NCBI RefSeq assembly: GCF_048771995.1
Contig: NC_133027.1
Coordinates: forward strand, 13,574,001-13,638,000
From: Taeniopygia guttata
Taxonomy: Eukaryota > Chordata > Aves > Passeriformes > Estrildidae
Direction of reading: 5' to 3'
Length of the DNA stretch: 64,000 bases
Below the pieces are notes generated by a model that did no database searches, had not been told where the DNA came from, and was given only the letters and a program-made list of their open reading frames with translations. Positions 14,766 through 27,962 of this stretch are shown here, in pieces. The position numbers and the translations under genes are program-made. Each line of letters starts with the position of its first letter. The first letter of the stretch is position 1.

Positions 14766-14780
14766 ATATATATATATATA
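14766..14780. repeat. Short (AT)n microsatellite
   Basis: A short uninterrupted AT dinucleotide run in AT-rich intergenic DNA. No function is suggested. Confidence 0.6.
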
Positions 14781-16460
14781 GTGCTTCAACTTCATATTGC
14801 TGTAGATGCTGTGTTAGCTTCTCAAGCTTTCGAGTCAGCATTTCTAGGTGTGGGAATGCGGGGAGCCTTTTCTCCTCAGCTTGTCTCCATAAGTTATATG
14901 AGAGTTTGGTGAAAAATACAGGATTTTCAGCACAGAAAATAACAGAGAAGAAGCAGAGCTGTGGTTTGGGATAATCATGATGGCATGTGACTCAGGTGGG
15001 GTTGCTGCTTGCTTTCCATGTTTGAGTAAAAAAATATGTGAATCATGTCAGAAACACATTTAAGCTGGATAAATACACTGAAGAAAATGTCTAACAGATT
15101 ATTTTTTTAAAAAATCTAACTCACATAAATTCCTAATCATCTATCTATAGCTCAGAACGATGGAAGTTATCCATCTTGTATTCTCGTGATTCCTGCAGTA
15201 TTGGTTACCTCATTTGCATAAAATGAATAGAATAAATTGTTACGAATCCAAAAATATACGGTTGCCAGGATACATCTTGCTCGATGTAAATGAAAATGGG
15301 TTTATGACGGCCAGCTTAGAGTAGTTTGGAACTTAGACATTTTCTTATTAACATTAATAGTGATAAATGAAATATTACATATCCAGTGAGCTATTGAAAT
15401 TATCAACATTTGTTTGGCAAAAGGAATTTTACTTCAAGCAAGTCTGAACTACTGGTTGTACAATGTAATTATATTAAAATACCCTGAGGTTTTACTGTAG
15501 AAGCAGCATTCAAAGTGAATATTCCATGCTTGCTTCTCTATAAACTTTTGAATTTAAATAGTAAGTTTCTTTAATTGTTTGTATGATTTCCAATATTACA
15601 GCCTTAACAACAAGCATCTATCACTGTATAGAAATATTATTATTATGCTTTGCCCACGCATAATATGTGGGTAAAGTATTTATAGTTGACAACCATATCC
15701 AAAAAAAAAGTCCTAGGATCTAACTACATTTTGATACAATGACACTGACAAATTCTTATTTAATGTATAGTATTCTGACTAGCTAAAAATGACAAAAATA
15801 TAATTGCTTTCTGTTTTAAGCATTATATTTTATAAATCTCAATTTTTTAAGCTATACACATGAATATCAATATTTTTTAAAGCCTGCACCAGAAGTTAAA
15901 CTATATCACTTTTTGGAGTAAATTTGTTTAATTTGCATTGAATGCCTAATGAAGATACTTAATGCATAAAATAATTACATTTTTATTGTTTGCCATTCAA
16001 GTTGTATACATGTCTTTAAAAGGGGATTATGTATCCTATATATTGACTTCCAAATAGGCAGATAAACAGGGATCAGCCTTCCAGCTGTATTCAGGTGAGA
16101 CTCCAGTGTTTTTTGATGAGTGGTGTAGCTGCCATGGCTACGCCACGGTTCGTGGTCTAACCTGCCATGGCTGGTCCCTTGTCAGCAAAGGGGTGGCTGT
16201 CCATGCCTCTGCCAATGTCATGTGCCAGCGGATACAAGAGAGAAACTGGGGGTTATTACAATCGAGGCTCAGTGTGTTCTGAAGGAAAAATCCTCTTCAT
16301 GCTGAAGATACCTGACACAATTGAGATAAGGAAGTTTATCCTCTTACTAATGGTTGGTTCTTTGATAGGAGAGAAAAATACTGACAATGCCACAGCAGCA
16401 CTGTTCTTTCATAGGAAACAATTTCAGACACAATTCGGAGTTGTAAAATTATAGATTAAT

Positions 16461-16768
16461 TCCTCTCCTCTCTCCTCTCCTCTCCTCTCCTCTCCTCTCC
16501 TCTCCTCTCCTCTCCTCTCCTCTCCTCTCCTCTCCTCTCCTCTCCTCTCCTCTCCTCTCCTCTCCTCTCCTCTCCTCTCCTCTCCTCTCCTCTCCTCTCC
16601 TCTCCTCTCCTCTCCTCTCCTCTCCTCTCCTCTCCTCTCCTCTCCTCTCCTCTCCTCTCCTCTCCTCTCCTCTCCTCTCCTCTCCTCTCCTCTCCTCTCC
16701 TCTCCTCTCCTCTCCTCTCCTCTCCTCTCCTCTCCTCTCCTCTCCTCTCCTCTCCTCTCCTCTCCTCT
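16461..16768. repeat. Perfect TCTCC pentanucleotide microsatellite, about 61 units
   Basis: 308 bp of TCTCC units, perfect from about 16,471 to the end with only a small slip at the left edge. One strand is all pyrimidine and the other all purine (GGAGA). On the minus strand it gives a spurious 115-residue Gly-Glu-Arg-Arg-rich frame. The purity implies recent or continuing length change. A mirror-symmetric-capable homopurine tract of this kind can form triplex DNA. It lies about 3.4 kb upstream of the CpG island. Confidence 0.97.
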
Positions 16769-19700
16769 TTGATTTGTTGTGCCTTGGAAGCTACTGGCTT
16801 CACTCCTAGTTTTCAGTCACATAACTGAAAAAGAAGATTATGTCCCTAAGTTATGAAATAGCTCTGAGGTTCCTCTTCACAAGTTGCCATTGCAAACAAT
16901 ATCAGTGGTACTGTGAATTATACAAGTGATGACAGGACCATACTGAATATTCATATAATTTACTTCATAGAATATATAATTATCCTTTTTTTTTCTGTGT
17001 TAACCACAAAAACAAAGGGCTTCCAGACTGAGGAAATGATTAAGGGGCTGATGGAATGGGCACTGAAATTAAAGACCCTCTCCTTTGAATTTGGTGATTT
17101 CTGAACAGAGCTCTAAACCTTTCTTTTCCTCAAAATGCTCTTTGTAATAACCTGTTTCCTTTCAGACTGCACAGAGCTAAAATGAGCATTAAGGAAGATT
17201 TCCCTTTATTCTACAAATAAACTCCCACATGTAATACTGGAGAAAAGTGCTAGATAAATACATTAGTTCTACTTAGCAAGTTAAACATCAAAAGCTGAAA
17301 ACTCATGTGCCCATATGTTTGGTGACTGCTGGTTGCATCCAGATGATTTTGAATGCAATTCTGCATAAAGCAATGAATTTCAGGACTTGCAAGGCACCAT
17401 ACTCTACACAAGCCTAAACAACATTGTTCCAGGTAGATAAAAATACAAGTATTTACCAGTATTGCAGATGACTTTTATGAATCATTCTTTTTTTAAAAAA
17501 TAATCTATTCCACCATTTAAATTTCAGCAGATAAGGCCGTCACCTAAAAAAATCCAGAGATTGCTGCTATGCTCCTATGTCCCAGCTGAGCCATGGTTGT
17601 GTATACATTGTCATAACTGTGAAATAAAATGTGTTAAAATCACCTCCAATATCAGACTGCAAATCGATTTGGATGGGATTCAGTGTGAGATTCAGACTTC
17701 TACATTTTGGATGTCTGTCAGCAGGTGTCTTTAGCTAAGTGACTTAAATTTCCACTGCAGAGATGACAGATTCACTTAAGTAGCAATGAGCATTCTGACT
17801 TACATCTACACATCACAGGACCTACAAGTCTTCTGGAAGACACGTAGAAAATAAGGCAAGATACCCAAGGGTAACTTCAAAATCTCTGAATGTTTGTGCT
17901 TATCCCACCCCTGGATCAGGACTGGGGTAGCTTTAAGCTGTAATAACCAGATTATTACTGGCTGGCCCATTGCATTGCTCACCAGAGAACTGATTTTAGA
18001 AGCCTGCCTGCTTCTTGTGATGTGTGAAACTACTTCAGGAAAGCACTAGACCTGGACTTTAGTACTGCCTGTAATGGGAAATTAGACACCTAAATGATGT
18101 CTAAGAAATAGAGGTGTCTGTATTTAGAGGCACAATTAGAGGCCCAAATTTAGAGGCACAATTCAGCAGTGTAAATGCAAGCACATCCTTTCACCTGAGA
18201 ACATTTACGGTTCTTGAGTTATTGGGACGGGGCTGGTAGAGATAAGACAGAAAATTATGGGTGTCCTGAATATTTTCAAAGAAAAACTGGGTGATATGTT
18301 AGATAACTCACAGAGTCTAAGTGATAAGAAATTACTTTACTGAGGAATCTGATCCCAGCCAGTGTGCTGCAAACTGAACTTTTCTCACACAAACACTAAG
18401 ATAACAGTTTCACAAAGACAGTTGTGGCTTGGCTACTATGCCAGTATGCAGTTAAATAGTTGTTTCCTGGTCTCTAATGTCATTGTCCAAAGCTGAGAAT
18501 CTGAAATCTATCACTCACCTGCCATTTTCCCTACAAGCTGATCAACTTTAGTCTTATAGTGGTATGTGATGGCAGCATGTGAACATGTAGATGGTCTACA
18601 GTTTATTTCATCAATATCTAGCAGTCCCTTTATTTTGGCAGGATTTAAAAGTTGGATTTTTCTAACTCCTAAATATTACCAGTATGCAGAATAAAAGTAT
18701 TCTTCTGGCTAAGTCCTTGATGTATTCAGTGCAGACAACTTGAGAACATACATAGATAGCATGCAGTCATAGAGTCAGGATATTTCCAAAAGATGGGTGG
18801 CAGCTGTGTCTTCTTTTGTAAAAGCACCAGTTCAAAACACAACCATTATAAAGCAGTCAGAATGCATGCCCCAGAAAAATAATTAAAAGGGGACATTACG
18901 TTGCAAGCTGGGAATCTGAGGTTCAGTTCTTTCTCCTGGTTCAAGTTTTCCATGTGACTGTTCTTCCCACTTGAAAGTGGAGCAATGCTATTTACTTCTT
19001 TTAAAAGGTACTTTGAGACTTGTGGGTAAAAAATGCAAGCCAGCAGCTCAGTGTTCTACTAAGCTGGGTGCTGTAAGGGTAGCTATACTAAATGTGCTAC
19101 AGCAACAGAGACACAGCCTTTTAATAGACTAAGTATGTCACTTGAATTATTTTCTAACTAGACAATTTGTAATTTTCAGACTAAAAAAAGAACAATTCAA
19201 GGACATCTGGATCAAGCCTGGGTAAAGGGAAGAAGTTAAATCATGAAAGTGATGCTGCTCTGGAGTGCTTGCTCAGAGGGAGTGACAGGCCAGAGTGTCA
19301 AGGCAGCAGCAGGCCCTACATTTTCACAGCTCTACCAAACCACCCAACTTCGGGCAGGCTCCAAAACTTGCCTTATTCATGAGAATCACACCTCTCTGAG
19401 CACACAGCTCTCCTCAGCACATTTGCCCGGGGCAGAAAGCAGCTGTGAACTCTCAGGTTCAGTGGCACAGAGCTGTGATGGCTTTGAGGTCAGCATCACA
19501 GCTTCTCACATTTAAAGAGCTCAGCAAGCAAAGCCCTTTGAACAATTGAGCAGGTATTTCTGTACTGTACTTCTAATATTGTCACTTTTGTTTTTCTTTT
19601 CTTGCTTTCTCGCTCTAAATGACGCCCAGACTGGCTTTTGGGGAAGGGGGAAACTAAGTGCTGCGCACCCATTCTGGCGACTTTAACCTCATTTAACCCT

Positions 19701-19869
19701 CAGCACAGCAAGAGGAAGTACAAAGTATTTTCATGAGCTGTGAATGGGCTCAGATCTGGTTTTGACGTCTTGAGGAAGCGCTGCCTTCTACAAAGCCAGA
19801 AACACAAAAAATGTATGTGAAGTTCCGAACTCCAGGGTTGAGAGTCACAGAGTCACACAGACACCGTCC
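16769..19869. other. Proximal upstream intergenic DNA
   Basis: AT-rich sequence between the pentanucleotide array and the CpG island. No gene, RNA or transposon was recognised. Any proximal enhancers of the CYRI promoter could lie here, but nothing specific is shown by the sequence. Confidence 0.5.
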
Positions 19870-20225
19870 TTTACCACTTTCCCCCCTCCCACAACGGAGG
19901 CCACCGGAGAGAGGGGGATGGGATCCCTGCGAAACGGGGAGTGTTTGGGTCAGCGCCGATGTCCCCGGGCGGGGCGCAGCGCGGGTGACAGTCACACGCA
20001 CCCCTGCCCCGATTCCGCTAGCGGGCAGCCCAGCGCCCCGGCCTGTCCGCTGGGGAGCCAGGGGGTCCCCGCGTACGGTCTGCACGGGGCGGCAGACCCA
20101 TCCCAATCCCTAACCCTATCCCCATCCATCCCCGTCGGAGGGCGCCTCGCCCCGCGGCGGCGGGAGGCGGGTCCGGGGAGCCGCGCCCGGGGCGGCCGCC
20201 GGCGGGAGCCGCACGCAGCCACCGC

Positions 20226-20243
20226 GGGGCGGGGCGGGGCGGC
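20226..20243 (+). promoter_or_regulatory. Cluster of three GC boxes
   Basis: GGGGCGG units repeat in tandem with a 5-bp step inside the CpG island, about 120 bp upstream of the first-exon donor. This is the expected Sp1/KLF binding arrangement for a TATA-less promoter. Binding itself is inferred. Confidence 0.6.
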
Positions 20244-20284
20244 TCTGCCAGCGTCGCGCTGGGCCGGGCGGGCTGGGCCGCGCC

Positions 20285-20366
20285 GCAGCGCCGGCGGCTG
20301 ATTCGGAGGCAGCGGCGGGGGATGGACGAAGGTACCTGCGGCGGCCAGCGGCGACGGGCGGCCCAG
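20285..20366 (+). other. CYRIA: Probable first exon (5' UTR) with a 15-codon upstream frame open at its donor
   Basis: A strong donor, CAG followed by GTAAGAG, ends the exon at 20,366; the 5' end is a guess placed downstream of the GC boxes. It contains an ATG at 20,322 in strong context (G at -3 and +4) reading MDEGTCGGQRRRAAQ up to the donor in phase 0. This cannot be the CYRI start: spliced to coding exon A it meets TAA at 56,213-56,215, spliced to coding exon B it meets TGA at 56,510-56,512, and spliced to the candidate exon at 36,006 it stops at 36,021-36,023. It is therefore best read as an upstream open reading frame in a 5' UTR. The family conserves MGNLLKVLT as the protein start. Confidence 0.6.
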
Positions 20367-23300
20367 GTAAGAGCGGGCAGGCACGGCGGGGCCCGGGGAA
20401 GCGCGGGGTGGGCGCTGAGCCGCCTCTGCTGCTCCTTCACTCAGCGCCCCCGCATCGCGGCGGGGCGGGGACGGTGGCTGCAGCCCCGGAGCCTCCCCGC
20501 TCCCCTCTCCCTCTGAGCCTCCGCAGCCGCCTTTGTGCCCGCTCCCCGGCCCCGAGGCGCCCTCGCGGTGCCCCTGCCCCTCGCCCCGCGGGGCTGCGGG
20601 CAGCGGCGGGGCGGACCCGGAGGGACACGGCCAACTGTTGCCTGGGAAGCGGCGGCCCCGGAGCGCTGCCAGCGGCCCCGGGGCGGTGAGCGCCGGCGGC
20701 TGGCTTCGCCCCCAGCCCCGCTTGGGGAGGCATCGGGTGCGCTGCGAGCCCGAGCGGAGGTTCCCGATTGGCCTCGCCGAGCCGGGAGATGCTTCCCCGG
20801 CCACTGGGCTCTCCCGGGTGGAAGTCTCCCGGTTTTCGCTGCCGGGCGGGGGTACCGGAGCCGCTGCGGCCGCAGGGACGCGCAGCGCCGGCGCGGAGCC
20901 GGCTGTGCCCGCGGCAGGGCCCGGGAGCCCGGCGGAGCTCCGCGCTGGCCCGGGCTGTCGGTCCTACAGCGAGTCGCTGTGCCTGGCCGGGCTGAGTGTG
21001 GTGTGGGGGGCAAAGGGAGATGAGGCTTCAAACTTTGATTATTCCGAAAAGTTTCTATTGCAGCTGCTAGTGATTGCTGGATGCAGGGTGCCATAAGCGT
21101 GGTGTTTCCAGAGGGATGTGCCTAGACAGGAGATGAAAGACAGGCTCTGTAGCGCTGCATTCATCTCGTTTAAATCGCTGTCCATGTTGGGAGGTGTTAA
21201 CAGCAAACAGATAGCACGCGTGTATCATTCCTATTATTATATTTCTCCTCATTTGATTCCAAGACCGTTTCGTTTTCCTTATCTGGGGTTTGTTTTGCTA
21301 CGGTCTCAGTAATACATTGTGCTACTGTGTAAAATCGAATGCTCCATAATTCACTGCCAACACAGTGAGGCTCTTAACTGCACAGGCTTTTAGTGGTGCT
21401 GCTAATAACTTGCCGAGGGTGGTGATGTGAGTTGATTTCCAGCCTATTCCTGGTCTCTAATTGCCATACAGACCATTTTTACACTCTGTTTTTGTTGCCA
21501 GTTCTAAAGTCAGTTTATATGGGTTTGGGGAAAGGGTAGATTAAGGGGGACAGAGTGTCTTTGCTTTGCTTCTTCTGTTTTGACCATCTGCAAGGCCATA
21601 AAAAAAAAATTAAAATTACTTTAGCAGTGAACTCTTAGGAGAGAGATTTGGAATGAAATGCTGTCGTGACATGAGGTTGCCTTGTGGGCAAAGATTTTCA
21701 CATGCTCAGCACAGCTCTTCAAAAATATCCCAACTCCTATTACACAGGGAAGAATTGAGCTGATACTTCCTTTTTCTCTATTATGGTAACTTTCATATTT
21801 CTATAACATGCAAGGAAGACTGTTACATCAGCAATGTACTTTTTTTAAGTAATTTTAAAAATCTTGTAATTTCTTGCATTTAAATCTCTTTTCTACACTT
21901 CCATAATACCCCCAGTCCCCCATCTCACCAGGCCCAAATTAAAAACTAATTATAAAGTCCTACTGTTTCCTATGGTAGACTTAAAAAATGTTTTAATGAA
22001 ACTAAATTACAAATTATGGGAACATCATGAAAGGTTTGACTTAATTTTATAAAGAGCATGGAGTAGCAACCAAGATAATTTTATTCTTCGGCTTAAACTG
22101 CTGTAGTATGTTTAACTGCTGGTCTTTAAAGTTTCACTTGATGTAAACTATGGCAAGTATAAGCAAGGCTTTCTGAGTTGCTTACATGGATTCTCAAAGG
22201 CTGTGCAATATTTACTGTATTCTGCTCTGTACTTCTTCAGTACCCTCCTGTGCTGCTTTTGCAGTGATGCTTTGTTTCTTCCCTTAAGAACTTCTGCTCT
22301 TTATTAAAAACTGAAAATAAACAAAAAACAAGTGATTGAAAAGACAGTATATGCCAGTAATTAGAATAAACCTCCCTTGATTAAGTCAGAAAGGAAAAAT
22401 AGTGATCATCTTGGATACTATTGCATAATTACTGTTGTCAGATGTCATTTTGCCATGACAGTGAGTCTATTAGTGAATTTTACAGTGCTGTGAAGATAAT
22501 TAATTGTTAGTGTGCTTAGCTTGTCCTCATGACATCATTTTTGATGCTGTTTTGTCAGGCTGAAATATCTTGTCCTCAGCAGTATAGCAGCCTTACAAAG
22601 GCATTGAGGATTTGCATGTGCAGTATGTTGCAGATTTTCACATTTTGTGATACACAAAATGAGCTTAAATGCTACATGTTATTTAGATGAATAACCATTC
22701 CTGTACTTGATATAAATAATATTTTTTAGATGTAGAGATACTGTAAGTCAGATCTCTTTATCATATTTTTATCTACTTCCAAATGCCATTCTAATTAGTT
22801 TTTGGAGAAACTGTAAAATATTTTTGTGGAATTACTCGCATTCTTGAGCACTAGATGTATATTGCATGCAGTAGCACGTGAACTTAATAATTCAGTTCTC
22901 ATTTTAAACAAACCAGAAAAATGCTATTTTATATCCAAACCCTGTATATGATGCAGACATCATTAGGTCTCCTGTTAAAAATCCTGGAGACAAACAGGGT
23001 ATTTTGTTGGGACTATAAAGTCAGTAGATAGGGGTGTATGGATGCTAACAATGTATGCTAATTTGAAGCAGCCAAACGTCTTAGTGTTTCCTCTGTACTG
23101 AATTCAGTATGTACTTGGATCCATTTCAATATTATCAATCATTCTTTTAGCAGTGCTTTCTACTCATGTTATCTAGGAATGCAAAACAGTAACACTAAAT
23201 CAGAGAAAACAGTTTGAGAGGCATGAATTAAAATATTTAATATATGGGGCAGTTTGAGAGCTGCAAAAAAATGTAGTCATAAATTTGAATTTTGTTGTTT

Positions 23301-26300
23301 AAATTAAAATTGTAATAGAAGCTGCTCTGCACTCATGTGAATGATGATGAGAGCAATCTGAATTTCATCTGTACAGGTCCTAATTATTATGAAGTACCAG
23401 GAATTTACCATTCCTCTACTTAGCCAAAATTCCAATTCCTGATTCCAGTTAAAATTAAAAATGTGTCTTATTTTCTATCTTTACATACTGCTCAATATAA
23501 GTTCTTGATTTAACTGGTAGCTGTAGTTGATCCTACAGAAAAAAATAACAGTAATATATATAGGACAAGAACCTTTCCGGACTGGTGTGACTCAGTGCAG
23601 CACTGACATGCAAGTGCTTGAAAGATTTTTATTTAGTATTGTGGGTTTAAAATGTTTAGAAATTATGCCAACAGGAGGATAGCAACCATGAGATTTAGTT
23701 AAATATCACTCAGCCTTACCTTAACTCAGGAATGGTTACTTTGGCATGATAACAACTCAAATACTCTTGTCTAATTTATGGACTTGTCAATAGACCAGAA
23801 AATCAGTTCTCTGAGGGACTTCTTTGTGCATTTTTACCATTTTTTTTTCTTCTGTCCATGACAGTACTTTGGTAGTGCTTTTCATCTTGGACGGGTTGAC
23901 AGATTTTAACAACATGGTTTGGATGACCAGCAGTGGCAAAGGTGGAGCTAATGCATAAGTCCTAGTCTTACCTTTGAGTAAATCTGTGTAAGGAACTTGC
24001 GATGTTTATAATGCGTGAAACGTTAATTTTGCAGGTTCCAGTGGCAATGCAGCTTGTGTTGTTAAGTGTGCCTATCAAAAGTGCTAGTCTGGTTTGGTTC
24101 AAGTCTTGGGCTAATAAATGTGATTTGTGAACCTGTGTTCCTCAGGCCTGGTGAAGAGCATCCATAGCATCCATTCAGCATGGGAGTTGTCGTGTCTAGA
24201 ATATGGCACGGAGCATACTGAAATCTTGAGTTTGATTCCGTTTGTGTGTGATGAGCTCGAGATGACAGAGTGCAAGTTTGCGCAATATAAAAACACTGTG
24301 GAGGTGGTTTGGTGTTTTTAAGGGAATGTGTAGACTTAAACTGACATTTTAGATAAAAGTCATTCTGTACTCTCCTGTATCTCTCTGATGCACACAGGTT
24401 TAACTTAAAGTTTAAATAGTTGTTAGAAGCTTTCTTATATATAATTTATGGGATTTGGTGTGGGGGGGAATTCTCTCTGCTGTATATTACTGCCTGAGTT
24501 CATAAATTATTTGAGTGGCCTATTTTACAACTAGATGGCTTAAAGCTGAGGTTGATAGTCCTAAAACCCATGTCTGAAAGCACACTTTTCTACATTTTTT
24601 ACTGTGAAGAAAATGAGATGCACAGGGCTTCTGTTCTGCATCCACCCATAGCTGTTAATCACTAAGACTGTTCTGGAGAGTGGAATCTCTCTCCTACTTC
24701 ATTGCCTTTGGCATCCAGAGATGGGAATGTTCCCTCAAGATTAAAATATCTTGTTTTGCTAAGAAATAAGTGTAAACTATTTACTCAAACTTGAGTAAAA
24801 GCATTTGCAATTATGTTAGTCTCTCTTCTCTTCATGTTTTATGGTGCATTAGTTGCATCCCACATTCATTAAGTGTGACACTTTATTCTTTGTTCTTTTG
24901 AGCTCTAAGTACCTTGAGTTCACATCACTCTCTTCCCAAGAGACTGAAACAAGCAGTGTCATAAGCTGTCCTTTATTTCACCTGCAACCTTTGGGGGAAA
25001 AAAAACCCCAGTAATTAGGCCAGAGGCCTAAACTCCTGCACTGTGATTAAGGCATTCAGATGAGGGAAATCTGGTTTCTATAGGTGTTCCATTCTTTCAT
25101 CCAGTAAATATTTTTCCATTTCATAACTTCTGCAGGAATAGTCTTAGGACAGACAATGGCCTGTGGTTTAGGGCTCTACCCTGGTGTGCAGAGATGTGGT
25201 TGGGAGGCAGTCTCTCAACCTGAAAGGAGTCTACCACCCACTTCTACTTCCTCTGTGGTTGCTTTCCTGATGCTTTTAAATAGCTTGGTAGTGCTTGAAG
25301 GCATGCTCCTGCCCTCTCATCCAGAACTTCAAAATTGCACGACTCCTTTCCCAGGAGCTTGTGAAAGGAATGTATCTTGCTTCTAGAGAGGCCTGAGGGT
25401 TTTACAACCCTTTTTAATACCATTGGTACCTCTTGAGCTTCCAGGAATAGGTGACATCAGTTTAAGGTACAGCTTTCACAACTTCCTTTACCTATTAGGT
25501 TAGGTGGCTTCCTGCTTGCTATTCCCACTTACCTTACTTTCCCTTCTATACCAAAATTTTTGTTGCAGCCATGCTCAAAATTCTCCTGTGAGTCCAGTTT
25601 GGATTTCTAGACTTATATGGATAAGTAAATCTAGGAAGAGCATAGATTTTGAAGGGATGAAGGCCAGACTTTGGCAAGACTGAGAACTTCTGGAGAAAGT
25701 ATTTATTTTGGTTTTAGGACCAGTTTGAGTCTGGTTTGATTCAGTTGTCCAGTGTAAATGTTTTGTCCTGGATGAGATGGTTTGCAACAACTATTGCATC
25801 TCTACTTGGCTAGCAGGTGCAAGGAGTCCAGAAGACCCATGTCCTGCATAGACCCATGTCATGGAGCACCTACTGGGATCTTTCGAAACAGCTCAGTGTT
25901 ATTTGCCGCTGCAACTGAACTGAGCCCTAAGTAGTGTCCTAAGACTGTTGTTGCCTAAGCTGTATGTGGTTATTCTGGGAAGTGGGAGGAAAGGGTTGTT
26001 TTCATGTTTTTCAAAGATATTTCAGAACTAACCTGCTTTCTGTTTTATTTTCTTTATTGTGAGTGTATTTAATACCTAGATTGATCATTATAATTTTCAT
26101 TTTGCAGCTGCCCCAGATAAAATCTGGAAGGTTAGCTTGAGTTAATGGCTTTCTGGGAAGACGGAAGAAAGTTCATCTTCTGGTTTCTCTCGTGCATGTT
26201 AATAATGGTGTGGAGCTATGGAGCAAAAATTCATTACTATTTCTTTAGCTGTTATCAAAACGTTGAGTGATGGTGCCACTTACAGATCAAAATTGGTTTT

Positions 26301-27915
26301 TGAGAAGAAGGAAAATTCTCTCTCTGGTAACTGATCCTTATGATTCCCTCTCCAGTAAATTGATTACAAAATTGTATTTAAATAACCTCCATGGGAGGCA
26401 TACAGTAGTATTTATTTGGTATGGATGATCTGTTGGTTCTGATTTTTCAGAGGGGATTGCTATAATACTGTGGAAACTGGGGAGGGAAGCAATGGCAAGG
26501 GGAAAATTTGATAACATTTCTCAGAGTTGTTGAGATCTGTTTAGATTTGAGAAGGCTAGATTGTTAAATTTGTTATGTTTTATTTCCAGGAGCAGTCTAA
26601 TTTTGTCTTAGTTGTACTTTGTCCCACCCACATACACACAGTCTGACTGCTTGTACTGTATTGCTCTGTAATTGCAGTTTTTTGCTTCAAGGATCATCTG
26701 TAGGCAGTTGGCGACTTCTTCAAATACAGATTTCATGATGGACTTTGGCATCTTTAGAAGCTTCTGGAAATAAGTCTGTACTCCTCTCCCTAAGAATTGA
26801 TGGTGGCAGAGGAAATGGGTTCTGATATTTTGTAACTCTTTACAGTATTTTTTTATTATTCTTGTTAAAGCATAAAAGCCCTGTAGGACTGACTGGAATC
26901 CTTCCTTCACCCTCTCCCAAGGTTCTGCTGCAGCAGGGCTCTGTAATACCAATTACTACAGGGATGGTTTTGCTGTTCCAGATGAGATCATGATGGGGGA
27001 GCTGGAAAACAAGTCTCCCTAAAAATGTGTTTTATGCTCTGAACACATTAGAGATTGTGTTATTATAGTGCAATACTTAGGTCTTTGGGGGTTATGTTTT
27101 TTGTTAGTGAAGGTGTTAAAAAGTCCACTTAGAATTTTTTATCAATGTCTCTTGTATTCAACAGGAAACCAGAAAATATTTCCTGATCTTGAAGTATTTT
27201 GGGACTCTGTTGCCTGTAGAACTGATTTGTATTTCTATAGCTAGATAATCTTCCTGCTTTTATTTATTTTCCCCTGAAAGACAAGGAAAGAACACACATA
27301 TTAGAGGTCCTAGATTTATAGGTAATATGTTTGTCTGGTTTTATACTGTGAGAGAAAATGATTTGGGTCTGACTAGTTATGCATTTGTTTTACAGAGGTT
27401 TTGATTCATTAAGGCACAGACAGTATCATGTTGTCCTTTACTGAACTAGAAGTAAAACTGCCAAAAAAATCCCCTTTTGTTCTGCTGCTGAGGAACACTG
27501 TGGGCTGCCAAATCCTGACAGTCTGAGTCACCACAATTGTAATAAAGTGTTTGTACTTAGTCGGTTGCTGTTATTCAGTGTCTTCTAATTTATTCATAAG
27601 GCAAAGGGACACCTACAGATTTTAAATACTACTTTTTAAAGAAATAGTCCATGTTTATAAAGAAATAACATTTGTCAATAGAGAATTAAATACACTGTGG
27701 TAATACTTGAAAGCTTCTAAGGAGTACATAGTTAATCTCTAACAATAAGAAATATACTTATATACATATATTTAACAAATTCCATGTTTCGTGCAAGAGC
27801 AGTGCTAGATTTCAAAAAATGATGGGAGTATTTTAAATTCCTTTCTGAACTCTGTTGTTTTGGACATCTGATCTGACCTGAAAATGATCTGATAACCAGA
27901 GAGACTGCTTCCTTC

Positions 27916-27962
27916 CTAAAAAAAAAAAAAAAAGAAAAAAAAAAAAACCACCACAAAAAAAA
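27916..27962. repeat. A-rich simple repeat
   Basis: About 45 bases of A with occasional G and C. No retroelement body is evident next to it. Confidence 0.65.

Larger units (their letters stand above)
1..16460. other. Intergenic AT-rich DNA upstream of the CYRI promoter
   Basis: No coding exon or RNA gene was recognised on either strand. The reading frames present are short, low in codon bias and unlike known families. Contents noted separately are CR1 fragments and A-rich tracts. A GC-richer patch at about 6,770-7,120 has no recognised identity. Several 100-250 bp stretches have the even, homeodomain-site-rich look of conserved noncoding elements (for example 10,260-10,480), but conservation cannot be judged from one sequence. 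In other vertebrates the region upstream of CYRIA, towards MYCN, is a gene desert, which would fit. Confidence 0.6.
19870..21020 (+). promoter_or_regulatory. CYRIA: CpG-island promoter of the CYRI gene
   Basis: About 1.1 kb is strongly GC-rich and full of CpG in an otherwise AT-rich window, with sharp edges. Three overlapping GC boxes (Sp/KLF type) lie at 20,226-20,243, just upstream of the probable first exon. There is no TATA box at a suitable place, as expected for a broad CpG promoter. A reverse CCAAT (ATTGG) lies at 20,767-20,771 and a second possible donor (GGTGAGC) near 20,684, so alternative or divergent starts are possible. Long reading frames here on both strands are a by-product of GC richness. 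Confidence 0.85.

Noticed and set aside
16456-16803. A 115-codon Gly/Glu/Arg repeat frame on the minus strand
   Set aside because: Produced entirely by the TCTCC microsatellite.
20103-20125. Telomere-like CCCTAACCCTA
   Set aside because: Only a single imperfect copy inside GC-rich promoter DNA; not an interstitial telomeric array.
19992-21094. Long frames on both strands (up to 270 codons) in the CpG island
   Set aside because: GC-rich DNA has few stop codons; the peptides are Arg/Pro/Ala/Gly-rich with overlapping frames on both strands and no family match.
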